A DNA stretch of 64,000 nt, taken from the NCBI RefSeq assembly GCF_009671245.1, contig NZ_VTFS01000007.1, forward strand, positions 1 to 64,000, read 5' to 3'. The stretch's first letter is position 1. Every line of letters begins with the position of its first letter. Source of the stretch: Marinicella rhabdoformis. GTDB lineage: Bacteria > Pseudomonadota > Gammaproteobacteria > Xanthomonadales > Marinicellaceae. This document shows positions 45,168 to 53,200 of this stretch, piece after piece. The position numbers and the translations under genes are program-made. Below the pieces are notes generated by a model, which saw only the letters and a program-made list of their open reading frames with translations, made no database searches and had not been told where the DNA came from.

Positions 45168-46139
45168 ATGGATTTACTCAAATTTGCCCTCAAAAAACTC
45201 ATAGGAGGCATACCGCTGATATTGGGCGTGACCTTGGTGTCGTTCCTATTGATGGTTTACTTTGGGCCAGACCTCACCTATGAACAACTGGGGAAAAACC
45301 CTACGGCTGAAGAAATAGCACAGGTTCGCGAAACCTTGGGTTATAACCAACCTTTCATTGTCCGTTATGGCCAGTACTTGATGGAACTCATCACATTAGA
45401 TTTTGGTTTTTCTATGGTCAAAGATCAACCCGTTTCTCACATGCTGGCACAGTCTATACCTGTTTCACTACAACTGACACTGCCCGGCTTTATCCTTGGC
45501 AACCTATTGGCCGTCATATTGGCACTTTGGGCTACAGCTCATCGAGGTCAATGGATAGACAAAACCATCATGACTGGTGCTGTTATTGGTATGAGCGTGT
45601 CATTTTTGGTGGTCATCATTGCCTTCCAAATCATGCTCTCCTCTCGATATGGAATGAACCTATTCCCAGTTCGTGGATGGAATATATATTCAGCAGATGG
45701 TACTTTTTCATGGTGGCAGTATTTGCAATTCGTCACCGTCCCCACACTGGCAACAGTTTTTGTGGCACTGGGTTACAACACGCGATTTTATCGGGCCGTT
45801 CTGGTCGAAGAAATCAACAAAGACCACGTGCGCACAGCGCGTGCCTTTGGCCATTCACAAAAACACATCATGTACAAAGCCGTGTTAAAAAACGCCATGG
45901 TTCCTATCATCACGCGGGTGATGTTTTCTATCCCTTTGGTGGTGGTATCTGGGTCCTTATTGATTGAAAGTTATTTCGGTATTCCTGGCGTGGGTCAAGT
46001 CACTTATGATGCCATCATTGCCGGCGACCAACCCATACTCAAAGCCGTAGTCGGCTTAACTGCTGCCTTGTTTGTTGTGATTTTATTACTGACCGACATA
46101 TTGTATCGGGCATTTGATCCACGGGTTGAATTAAAGTGA
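45168..46139 (+). CDS. ABC transporter permease (OppB/DppB type)
   Basis: A 323-residue inner-membrane protein with about six helices. The permease signature is ARAFGHSQKHIMYKAVLKNAMVPIIT, the EAA loop that contacts the ATPase. LIESYFGIPGVGQVTYDAI is typical of the DppB branch. It lies 3 bases after the binding-protein gene and overlaps the next permease by 4 bases. Confidence 0.95.
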   Translation: MDLLKFALKKLIGGIPLILGVTLVSFLLMVYFGPDLTYEQLGKNPTAEEIAQVRETLGYNQPFIVRYGQYLMELITLDFGFSMVKDQPVSHMLAQSIPVSLQLTLPGFILGNLLAVILALWATAHRGQWIDKTIMTGAVIGMSVSFLVVIIAFQIMLSSRYGMNLFPVRGWNIYSADGTFSWWQYLQFVTVPTLATVFVALGYNTRFYRAVLVEEINKDHVRTARAFGHSQKHIMYKAVLKNAMVPIITRVMFSIPLVVVSGSLLIESYFGIPGVGQVTYDAIIAGDQPILKAVVGLTAALFVVILLLTDILYRAFDPRVELK

Positions 46140-47026
46140 ACGACATTGAAATGAATCACAGGCAAAACATCCAGTTGAATCCTGAATCTTTGTGGCACAA
46201 ATCGTGGGTTAAATTCAAACAAGACCGCATGGGCATCAGCGGCGCCATCATAGTGCTGTTGTATCTGGGTATTGCTTTGGGGGTTTGGTTTGGCCTTTGG
46301 GGCGGTGACTGGGGAACCACCACAGACGCCTTTCAACAATCGCCTTCTTGGCAACATTGGTTTGGTACCAACGCCATTGGACAAGATGTGGCAGAACGTG
46401 CCATATACAGTACAAAAGTCGCATTTGAAGTAGGACTCACCGTCACTGTTTTATCAACCCTAATTGGTGCGATACTGGGTGCTTGGGCAGGCTTTTTCAG
46501 TGGCCGTTGGATCGACAGCATCGTCCTTTGGCTGCTTGGGGTACTTGATTCCATCCCTTTTTACTTATTTGTTGCTGCAGTGGCTTATGCCATGCAAGGA
46601 TCAATCTTTGCCATGCATGTGGCCATGGTGGCTGTTTTTTGGACCACCACAGCCCGCATCATTCGTGCCGAAGTGATCAAACTGAAACAACAAGAGTTCG
46701 TAGAAGCGGCTCAAAGTTTGGGTGTAAAAACACCTGGCATTATTTTCAAACACATTTTACCCAACACCTCACACTTACTTTTGGTTCAAGGCACCATTAC
46801 TTTTGTAGCCGCCATTAAAACCGAAGTGATATTAAGCTTTTTGGGGCTGGGTGTGAAAAACGGCATCAGCTGGGGACTGATGATTTCAGAAGCCACCAAT
46901 GACATTCAAGCCGGTTATTTCAATAATTTTGCAGCCGCTTCATGCTTCTTATTCGTCCTGGTTATCGGCTTTAATTTATTTTCAGATGCCGTTCAAGATG
47001 CACTTGACCCAAAAAAAATACACTAA
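46136..47026 (+). CDS. ABC transporter permease (OppC/DppC type)
   Basis: A 296-residue inner-membrane permease that pairs with the previous gene. It starts with GTG at 46136 overlapping the upstream stop (GTGA); an ATG five codons later is an alternative. The OppC-like N-terminal helix, WFGTNAIGQDVAERAI and the EAA-like loop SLGVKTPGIIFKHILPNTSHLL are visible. The expected ATPase genes (DppD/DppF) do not follow, so the energising subunits must be encoded elsewhere. Confidence 0.95.
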   Translation: MNDIEMNHRQNIQLNPESLWHKSWVKFKQDRMGISGAIIVLLYLGIALGVWFGLWGGDWGTTTDAFQQSPSWQHWFGTNAIGQDVAERAIYSTKVAFEVGLTVTVLSTLIGAILGAWAGFFSGRWIDSIVLWLLGVLDSIPFYLFVAAVAYAMQGSIFAMHVAMVAVFWTTTARIIRAEVIKLKQQEFVEAAQSLGVKTPGIIFKHILPNTSHLLLVQGTITFVAAIKTEVILSFLGLGVKNGISWGLMISEATNDIQAGYFNNFAAASCFLFVLVIGFNLFSDAVQDALDPKKIH

Positions 47027-47046
47027 ACTAAAACATCAATAAATTT

Positions 47047-47496
47047 ATGATAAACAAAAAAATTCAAATCTGCTTACTTTCACTTACCATTTCGCTGTTG
47101 TCTGCATGCAGCAGTGGCATCCCCAGAAAACCCGTTAACGAATTGCCCAGTGACATTGAAATCGTGTCGGTCAACTTCTCTAATGCGGCTTGGAAACTCA
47201 GACTGACCCACAGACAAAAAGAGAACAGAATCAATGGCGTCATAGGTTGTGATTTGGGGACTGACAACGACAACACCTTGGCCTTTGATGGTATCGAATT
47301 GCCAGAATTAAGTTATCAACTGACTGAAGTCATAGACGTTCCAGCCATACCTACGAAATTAGAAACAACTGACATGCCTAAAAAGATAAATTATCAATTG
47401 TACTGTGAACTGACTTCTGAAAACTTCAAAACTGAAGTCATCCGTAAAAATTCTGTACTCTATCGCGTTCCAGGTGAAGAAGCACTTTACAGATAA
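47047..47496 (+). CDS. lipoprotein of unknown function
   Basis: A 149-residue protein with a clear lipoprotein signal (lipobox LSAC, Cys near residue 21). The rest is a small beta-rich domain with two further Cys (VIGCDLG and YQLYCEL) that could form a disulfide. It sits 20 bases after the ABC permeases, possibly in the same operon. No family recognised. Confidence 0.82.
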   Translation: MINKKIQICLLSLTISLLSACSSGIPRKPVNELPSDIEIVSVNFSNAAWKLRLTHRQKENRINGVIGCDLGTDNDNTLAFDGIELPELSYQLTEVIDVPAIPTKLETTDMPKKINYQLYCELTSENFKTEVIRKNSVLYRVPGEEALYR

Positions 47497-47507
47497 AACA
47501 ACAGTAA

Positions 47508-48161
47508 TTAATCTGCAGGACAATTGAATGAAGCACCCGTGGCGGTTAAGTCACGGGCAGCCGTTATTGGCGTGATGTTCAGATCAAAAAATAACCGGCC
47601 ACTTAATGCGTCATTAAATGCCTCGGTTTGATGAAAGCCCGGATCCAACCACATATCAATCAAATCTTCATCACTGGTATCCAGCATCAATGGCGTAGAT
47701 TTGGCATGAAAGTTTGCCCATTTAGGGTTGCCCGGACAGGTGATCACAGATGCTGTGGTAATCAATTCACCATCAACTTCATAGGTCTTATACAAACCAC
47801 CCAATGCCAAAGCCTGACCCACTCGACTGACGGTGTGGTATTTTTTATTCTGCCCTTCGATCACTGCACTGGCAGGAATAATACAACGTGACGTTTTGAA
47901 TGGCTTTTGGGTCAAGAAAGAAGATGCCAGCTTGTCTGAGCGGCTATTGAAAGTGGCATAATGATAGTTCGGCTTACCGTCTTTACCCAGTAACAACCAC
48001 CACTTTGCCTTACGACATTCTCTGCCTTGCGAATTTTCCAACACAATTTCAATTTCAGATGCCGGCACACACAAGCCCTTACCAGAAAATTCAGGTGTAC
48101 CCAAATAAGCCATTAAATCCAGGCTTTTGGTTTCCTTAACCAAATGAAATGCACCACACAT
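47508..48161 (-). CDS. SOS response-associated peptidase (SRAP/YedK family)
   Basis: A 217-residue protein beginning MCGAF, so Cys2 becomes the catalytic N-terminal residue that links covalently to abasic sites in single-stranded DNA. FNSRSDKLA, RCIIPASAVIEGQ (active-site Glu) and HAKSTPLML (His) match the family's order, though several positions are divergent from E. coli YedK (FNSRSD where NARSE is usual). It protects abasic DNA at replication forks. Convergent with the lipoprotein gene. Confidence 0.9.
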   Translation of the reverse strand: MCGAFHLVKETKSLDLMAYLGTPEFSGKGLCVPASEIEIVLENSQGRECRKAKWWLLLGKDGKPNYHYATFNSRSDKLASSFLTQKPFKTSRCIIPASAVIEGQNKKYHTVSRVGQALALGGLYKTYEVDGELITTASVITCPGNPKWANFHAKSTPLMLDTSDEDLIDMWLDPGFHQTEAFNDALSGRLFFDLNITPITAARDLTATGASFNCPAD

Positions 48162-48192
48162 GAAAATTACCCGTTGAGCTTAATTGTCATCA

Positions 48193-48417
48193 TCAATTAT
48201 CTGGGACGCACTTTTCTTCCGTCTGAGTTTGACCGCGCTTTTTATCCTTGTCTTTAGTGGCCACAATGATACTGGTGGATTGTTCCATATGGTAACCAAT
48301 CGGGCATTGAATGACTCGGTCTTGATTCAGGTCTGTACTAGGATCTAATGGGTCTATGGGTTTTGATGCGCACCCAACGATGACGGCCAGTAGTGCCAAT
48401 GGTATGTATTTTTTCAT
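48193..48417 (-). CDS. small lipoprotein
   Basis: A 74-residue lipoprotein: MKKYIPLALLAVIVGC, with the lipobox IVGC. The mature part has two more Cys (IQCPIG and EKCVPDN), probably one disulfide. A strong AGAGAGG ribosome-binding site lies 5-6 bases before the ATG. It precedes the SRAP gene on the same strand by 31 bases. Function unknown. Confidence 0.85.
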   Translation of the reverse strand: MKKYIPLALLAVIVGCASKPIDPLDPSTDLNQDRVIQCPIGYHMEQSTSIIVATKDKDKKRGQTQTEEKCVPDN

Positions 48418-48528
48418 GATTCACCTCTCTCTGCTGTTTTATTATCATATCAAAAATTTACCTCTGAAAGGCAGCATTGTGCTTTCCGAGCAGTTATTTC
48501 ATTGATGAAACTCAAAAGTCCGTCTTTT

Positions 48529-48536
48529 GTTATACT
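48529..48536 (+). promoter_or_regulatory. extended -10 promoter of thrC
   Basis: TGT-TATACT forms an extended -10 element (TGn plus TATACT at 48531-48536). No -35 at 17 bases is obvious. The predicted start is about 26 bases before the thrC ATG. Confidence 0.45.
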
Positions 48537-48568
48537 CATGTCCTAACTCAATCCACAGGCTATCATTC

Positions 48569-49792
48569 ATGAAACTGAACCCACACATCGCACACCTGAC
48601 CTGCACTTTCTGCGACGCACATTACGACTTAGACCAAGTCATGAACCTGTGTCCAAAAGACAACCGACCCTTACAATTTGTTTACGATACAGACCGCATA
48701 AAAAACACCGACTGGTATCAACCCGACAGAAAAAACATGTGGCGATTTTCTGGTTTATTACCCATATCTGAAGGTTACACCACCCTTGAGGAAGGTTACA
48801 CGCCACTACTTGATTACAATGACCACCCATTGGCACAACAACACAACTTTGAACTGTTCATCAAAGACGAAGGCAAAGGACACAAAGGCTTTGGCCAAAA
48901 CCCGACACTCAGTTTCAAAGACCGCGGCATGGCGGTGGTCATCAACATGGCACAACATCACAAACTGGATAAACTGGTGGTACCAACACAAGGCAATGCG
49001 GGTGATTCATTGGCTCGCTATGCAGACCACACGGGCATCGCAGCCACCATCATCATGCCCGATGACACACCTGCACCTATCATTGGTAATGTCGCCGCTT
49101 TGAGCAGGAAAAACCCTAACATTCAACTTGAAATGGTCAAAGGCACCATCAAAGAAGCCGGTTTATTAATGAAGGAAAAATTCATTCCCCAAGGCCACTT
49201 CAATGTCGCCACCTTCCAAGAGCCAGGCTGGCGCATAGACGGTAAAAAAACCATGGGGCTGGAACTGGCTGAACCCAACTTGATGTCAGACCAATGGCAG
49301 CTTCCTGATGTCATCCTCTATCCCACCGGTGGCGGCACCGGCATACTCGGCATGTGGAAAGCCTTTGATGAATTAGAAGCTTTGGGCATGATTGGTCCAG
49401 AAAGACCGAAAATCATCGCTGTTCAGTCCGCTGCCACACCACCGGTTAAAAACGCCATCGATAAAAACCTGTTTGAACCCGAAGCCACAGACGCTGGTAA
49501 AACACTGGCCGTAGGCTTGAACGTGGCAGGCGGCGTCGGACATTTTAAAGTGGTAGATATCGTCAAAAAAAGTGGTGGCACATCAGTGGCCATTTCAGAA
49601 CAAGACATAGCGCAACAACTGTCCCATATCTGGCAAGAAAAACACTGGTGGATATGCCCAGAAGGGGCCGCTTGTCTGGCTGCCATCGACCCATTGGTAG
49701 AACAAGGCTACATCAAGCCGAAGGACCAAGTGGTGGTCTTCAACACAGGTTCATTTGAAAAATACCTGCCCGAAGTCAGACATCTGCTTTAG
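48569..49792 (+). CDS. thrC: threonine synthase
   Basis: A 407-residue PLP enzyme making threonine from O-phosphohomoserine. The N-terminus carries a zinc-ribbon-like segment (CTFCDAHYDLDQVMNLCP). The PLP Lys is in NPTLSFKDRGMAVV, with TQGNAGDSLARYA and the phosphate-binding TGGGTGILGMW. The start at 48569 is preferred over an upstream in-frame ATG at 48527 because it lies just after the promoter. No other threonine genes are adjacent. Confidence 0.92.
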   Translation: MKLNPHIAHLTCTFCDAHYDLDQVMNLCPKDNRPLQFVYDTDRIKNTDWYQPDRKNMWRFSGLLPISEGYTTLEEGYTPLLDYNDHPLAQQHNFELFIKDEGKGHKGFGQNPTLSFKDRGMAVVINMAQHHKLDKLVVPTQGNAGDSLARYADHTGIAATIIMPDDTPAPIIGNVAALSRKNPNIQLEMVKGTIKEAGLLMKEKFIPQGHFNVATFQEPGWRIDGKKTMGLELAEPNLMSDQWQLPDVILYPTGGGTGILGMWKAFDELEALGMIGPERPKIIAVQSAATPPVKNAIDKNLFEPEATDAGKTLAVGLNVAGGVGHFKVVDIVKKSGGTSVAISEQDIAQQLSHIWQEKHWWICPEGAACLAAIDPLVEQGYIKPKDQVVVFNTGSFEKYLPEVRHLL

Positions 49793-49893
49793 TTGAAATA
49801 ACTAAAAGATACACAAAAGTTTAACTATTAAATTGGGCCTCTTGTGGTGTGACTTAATTGAAAGTGTAAGCCCCCTTTAAATTGGAAATGAAG

Positions 49894-50670
49894 ATGAACA
49901 AAACAGAACAACCAAATGATTTTATGTCACCAATTGGTAGATTGATTAATGAGCTGAATGACCAGTTAATGATTGCTACACATATTGAACAATCCACTAC
50001 GGCTCTTAGAAATACACCATCACTTCTCAAAACAATTAAAAAAATACCAGAAGTTAATCAACAAACAGAATTAATGAAAGGTATCAATTACTTGGAAGAA
50101 CACACAAAAGCTACAATTCAACAAACCAATAAAATATTAGTTGATGATTTTTCAAAAACAAACAGCCAAATTCTCACTGCGATGTGGAATTCATTGCTAA
50201 CATCCATAGAAAACATTCAAACTAAATTACTGCTCAAAACCGAAGTTCGGCAAGATATAATAGCTTCGGCAAAACTCACCAAAAAATGGCAAGGGCAGCT
50301 GGCTAGAGAAACTGATGAAGATGAACTGCGGTTCTTCTTAAAAGGCTGGAAAACTTCTGGAAACAACATTGTTGAATATATCGAAAGTAAGTGGGCATAC
50401 TTTGATTTAAGTGCACCAGTTGCAAATGACGTCAAAGCTGAACTGATAGAAATGCATCAGCTACGCAATTGCTTGGTTCATAGAGCTGGCATCGTAGATA
50501 AAAAAACTGCTGAGCAAGCATCTACACTAAAACTGACTGTTGGGCAGCCATTAACTATTAGCAAAAGCATGCTGCTCAAATACCACAAAGCAGCAGGCAA
50601 TTATGCTGTATCACTGCTTTGCAGAATTCCAAAGTGTAAGTACACCTACATTAAACCCAAATCAAAATAA
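49894..50670 (+). CDS. HEPN-like protein, function unknown
   Basis: A 258-residue all-helical protein. Near residue 190 it carries QLRNCLVHRAG, an RNxxxH motif of HEPN domains, whose active members are RNases in toxin-antitoxin and antiviral systems. The N-terminal half is coiled-coil-like (HIEQSTTALRN, LEEHTKATIQQTN). It stands alone between thrC and recG and is more A/T-rich in appearance than its neighbours, suggesting recent gain. No antitoxin is adjacent. The start is one of three closely spaced codons (49882 TTG, 49888 ATG, 49894 ATG); GGA upstream favours 49894. Confidence 0.75.
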   Translation: MNKTEQPNDFMSPIGRLINELNDQLMIATHIEQSTTALRNTPSLLKTIKKIPEVNQQTELMKGINYLEEHTKATIQQTNKILVDDFSKTNSQILTAMWNSLLTSIENIQTKLLLKTEVRQDIIASAKLTKKWQGQLARETDEDELRFFLKGWKTSGNNIVEYIESKWAYFDLSAPVANDVKAELIEMHQLRNCLVHRAGIVDKKTAEQASTLKLTVGQPLTISKSMLLKYHKAAGNYAVSLLCRIPKCKYTYIKPKSK

Positions 50671-50750
50671 AATATAAACTATAAACTATATCAGGAAGCG
50701 CATCCCTTTCAACATGGTGTCCATCCAAAAGAACTGGCACCCAAACCACG

Positions 50751-52799
50751 CTAAACCTTAGCCAATTCTTGCCCCGTTCGGTGCCAGCGTTGGGTCAGTT
50801 TTTTGCAGTTTTCTGGGTGTTTTTTCAGCATCATATCGGCCAGCGCTCTGGCGGTTTCAAATAATTCGGCATCTTTTTCAGGGTCCGATAGCCTGAAAGC
50901 CATGCTGCCTTTTTGCTGGGTGCCGAGAATTTCGCCCGGGCCTCGCAGCTTTAAATCTTGGCGCGCAATTTCAAAACCGTCGTTGCTGTTGCGCATGGTT
51001 TGTAGGCGGGTTTGGGCGTTTTGGCTCAATGGGCCTTGGTACATCAAGACGCAATGACTTTGGCGGTTACCCCGACCGACGCGGCCACGCAGTTGGTGCA
51101 ATTGTGACAAGCCCAAGCGTTCGGCATTGTCTATCACCATCAAACTGGCATTCGGCACATCGACACCGACTTCTATGACCGTTGTTGCCACCAGTAATTG
51201 AATTTGATTGGCTTTGAATTCGGCCATGATTTGTTTCTTTTCATCACCTTTGAGCCGGCCATGAACCAGACCTATTTTTATATCTGGAAACCAGTCTTGT
51301 AATTCTTGGTAAGTGTCTTCTGCGGCTTTGGCTCGCAGATTTTCTGATTCTTCAATCAAGGTACAAACCCAATAGGCTTGTTCCCCAGCTGAACAGGCTT
51401 TGATGATGCGTTCGGCCAGTTGTGGCATTTTGTCATTGGAAATCAAAACGGTGTTGATGGCTTTTCTGCCCGGTGGCAGTTCATCAATCACAGATATATC
51501 GAGGTTGGCGTAGGCCACTTGTGCCAATGTCCTCGGTATCGGTGTGGCGGTCATGATCAAATTATGCGGCACTTCGCCTTTGTCGGCACCTTTTTGTTTT
51601 AAGGCCAGTCTTTGGTGGACGCCGAAGCGGTGTTGTTCATCAACCACCACCAATGCCAAATCTCGATAAATCACATCTTGTTGGAACAGCGCATGGGTTC
51701 CAATGACCACTTGTGCCGTTGTGGCAATCTGTTCCAAGACAGTTTCACGGGCTTTGCCTTTGATGCTGCCACTTAAAAAGGCGATATGCTCGGGTTCGAA
51801 AAACTCTTGAAGCCCAAGGTAATGCTGTTCTGCCAGAATTTCAGTCGGGGCCATCATCACCGATTGTTTACCGTGGCTCAATGCCGCTTGTATGGCCATC
51901 GCTGCTACCACGGTTTTACCACTGCCGACATCGCCTTGTACCAACCGTTGCATCGGCAACTGGCCTGCCATGTCTTTGTGTATTTCTGCTACCACACGCT
52001 GTTGTGCGCCTGTGAGGGTAAAAGGCAGCTTGTCGGTCAATGATTTTGCTTGTTGCGCGGTGATGGGCAATTCGGGTGCTGGGTGGCTTTGTGCTTGGCT
52101 TTTGACTTGATGCAGGGCTAGAAAATGGGCCAACATTTCTTCCACTTTTAAACGCTGTTGCCCTGGGTGTTGGTTGTTGATCAAGGCGGTGAGGTTGGTG
52201 TCTGGTGCTGGCGTATGCACCTGAATCAATGCCTCTTCTAAGGTCGGCAAATCTTGTGATGACAACCACTGCGCTGGCAGCAGTTCAGATAACTGCAACT
52301 CGCCTTTAGACAACAAGGCCATGCTTTGTATCAAGGCTTTTTGAATCAACTTTTGACTCAAGCCTTCTGTCTTGGGGTAAATCGCGGTCAAGCTGTCTGC
52401 CAATTTAGATTTCGGTGACAGTTCAAACTCTGGGTGTATGATTTCCTTGCCTTGCATGCCCCAACGCACTTCACCGTATGCGCGAATCCGCAGGTCTTGC
52501 TTCATTTTTAGCTTTTGAGAATAATAGAAGTTGAAGAATTTAAGTTGAATTGATGATGAATCATCGGCAACTTCAACCACCAAAATAGGCCTATTACCTT
52601 GGGTGACGTAACTTTTGGTGATAAAACCTTCAATTTGTGCATACTGAAAACCCTGTGCATCCGCAATGTCCGTGATGCGGGTTTTGTCTTCGTAGCGCAA
52701 AGGCAGGTGGAACAGCAAATCGGTGACTTCATGAATGCCCAGTTGATTCAATTTTTCAACTGAGGCTTTTCCGACACCTTTAAGCTGCTCCAATTCCAT
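50751..52799 (-). CDS. recG: ATP-dependent DNA helicase RecG
   Basis: A 682-residue branch-migration helicase that remodels stalled forks. LKGVGKASVEKLNQLGI opens the wedge/OB domain. Motor motifs are GDVGSGKT (Walker A), VVDEQHRFGV (motif II), TATPIPRTLA and VTTVIEVGVDVPNA, QLRGRVGRG. Length is normal. Last gene of the rpoZ-spoT-ridA-recG run. Confidence 0.98.
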   Translation of the reverse strand: MELEQLKGVGKASVEKLNQLGIHEVTDLLFHLPLRYEDKTRITDIADAQGFQYAQIEGFITKSYVTQGNRPILVVEVADDSSSIQLKFFNFYYSQKLKMKQDLRIRAYGEVRWGMQGKEIIHPEFELSPKSKLADSLTAIYPKTEGLSQKLIQKALIQSMALLSKGELQLSELLPAQWLSSQDLPTLEEALIQVHTPAPDTNLTALINNQHPGQQRLKVEEMLAHFLALHQVKSQAQSHPAPELPITAQQAKSLTDKLPFTLTGAQQRVVAEIHKDMAGQLPMQRLVQGDVGSGKTVVAAMAIQAALSHGKQSVMMAPTEILAEQHYLGLQEFFEPEHIAFLSGSIKGKARETVLEQIATTAQVVIGTHALFQQDVIYRDLALVVVDEQHRFGVHQRLALKQKGADKGEVPHNLIMTATPIPRTLAQVAYANLDISVIDELPPGRKAINTVLISNDKMPQLAERIIKACSAGEQAYWVCTLIEESENLRAKAAEDTYQELQDWFPDIKIGLVHGRLKGDEKKQIMAEFKANQIQLLVATTVIEVGVDVPNASLMVIDNAERLGLSQLHQLRGRVGRGNRQSHCVLMYQGPLSQNAQTRLQTMRNSNDGFEIARQDLKLRGPGEILGTQQKGSMAFRLSDPEKDAELFETARALADMMLKKHPENCKKLTQRWHRTGQELAKV

Positions 52800-52819
52800 T
52801 GTGATTTATATTGACTGCA

Positions 52820-53200
52820 TCACTCCATCGCTATGATGGCATCTATTTCAATCATAGAATCTTTAGGCAGTCTGGCGGCTTGAATGGCTGCCCTTGCTGG
52901 ATAAGGTTCTTGTATGTATTGGCCCATGATGGTGTTCAAAGCAGCAAAATTTTCTAAGTCCTGCACAAACACATTCAATTTAATCGCATTTTGTAACGAT
53001 GTGCCCGCGGCATCAGCAATCGCAATCAAATTCTTAAATACTTGGTGCGCCTGTTTTTCAAAGTCATGCTCAAGCATTTCACCTGTGGCTGGATCAATTG
53101 GAATCTGACCTGATGTAAACAAAGTGCCATTGTGAACGACGGCCTGTGAATAGGTGCCAATAGCAGCAGGTGCATTTTCTGTATTAATGGTATTTTTCAT
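52820..53200 (-). CDS. ridA: RidA family enamine/imine deaminase
   Basis: A 126-residue protein. The family marks are YSQAVVHNGTLFTSGQIPID, LNVFVQDLENFAALN, and YPARAAIQAARLPKDSMIEIDAIA-like ending, with the key Arg103 and Glu118. It removes reactive 2-aminoacrylate formed from serine or threonine. It overlaps the end of spoT by 17 bases. In E. coli trmH occupies this place between spoT and recG. Confidence 0.96.
   Translation of the reverse strand: MKNTINTENAPAAIGTYSQAVVHNGTLFTSGQIPIDPATGEMLEHDFEKQAHQVFKNLIAIADAAGTSLQNAIKLNVFVQDLENFAALNTIMGQYIQEPYPARAAIQAARLPKDSMIEIDAIIAME

Noticed and set aside
49793-49880. Terminator after thrC
   Set aside because: GGGC and GCCC are present but too far apart and without a T run.
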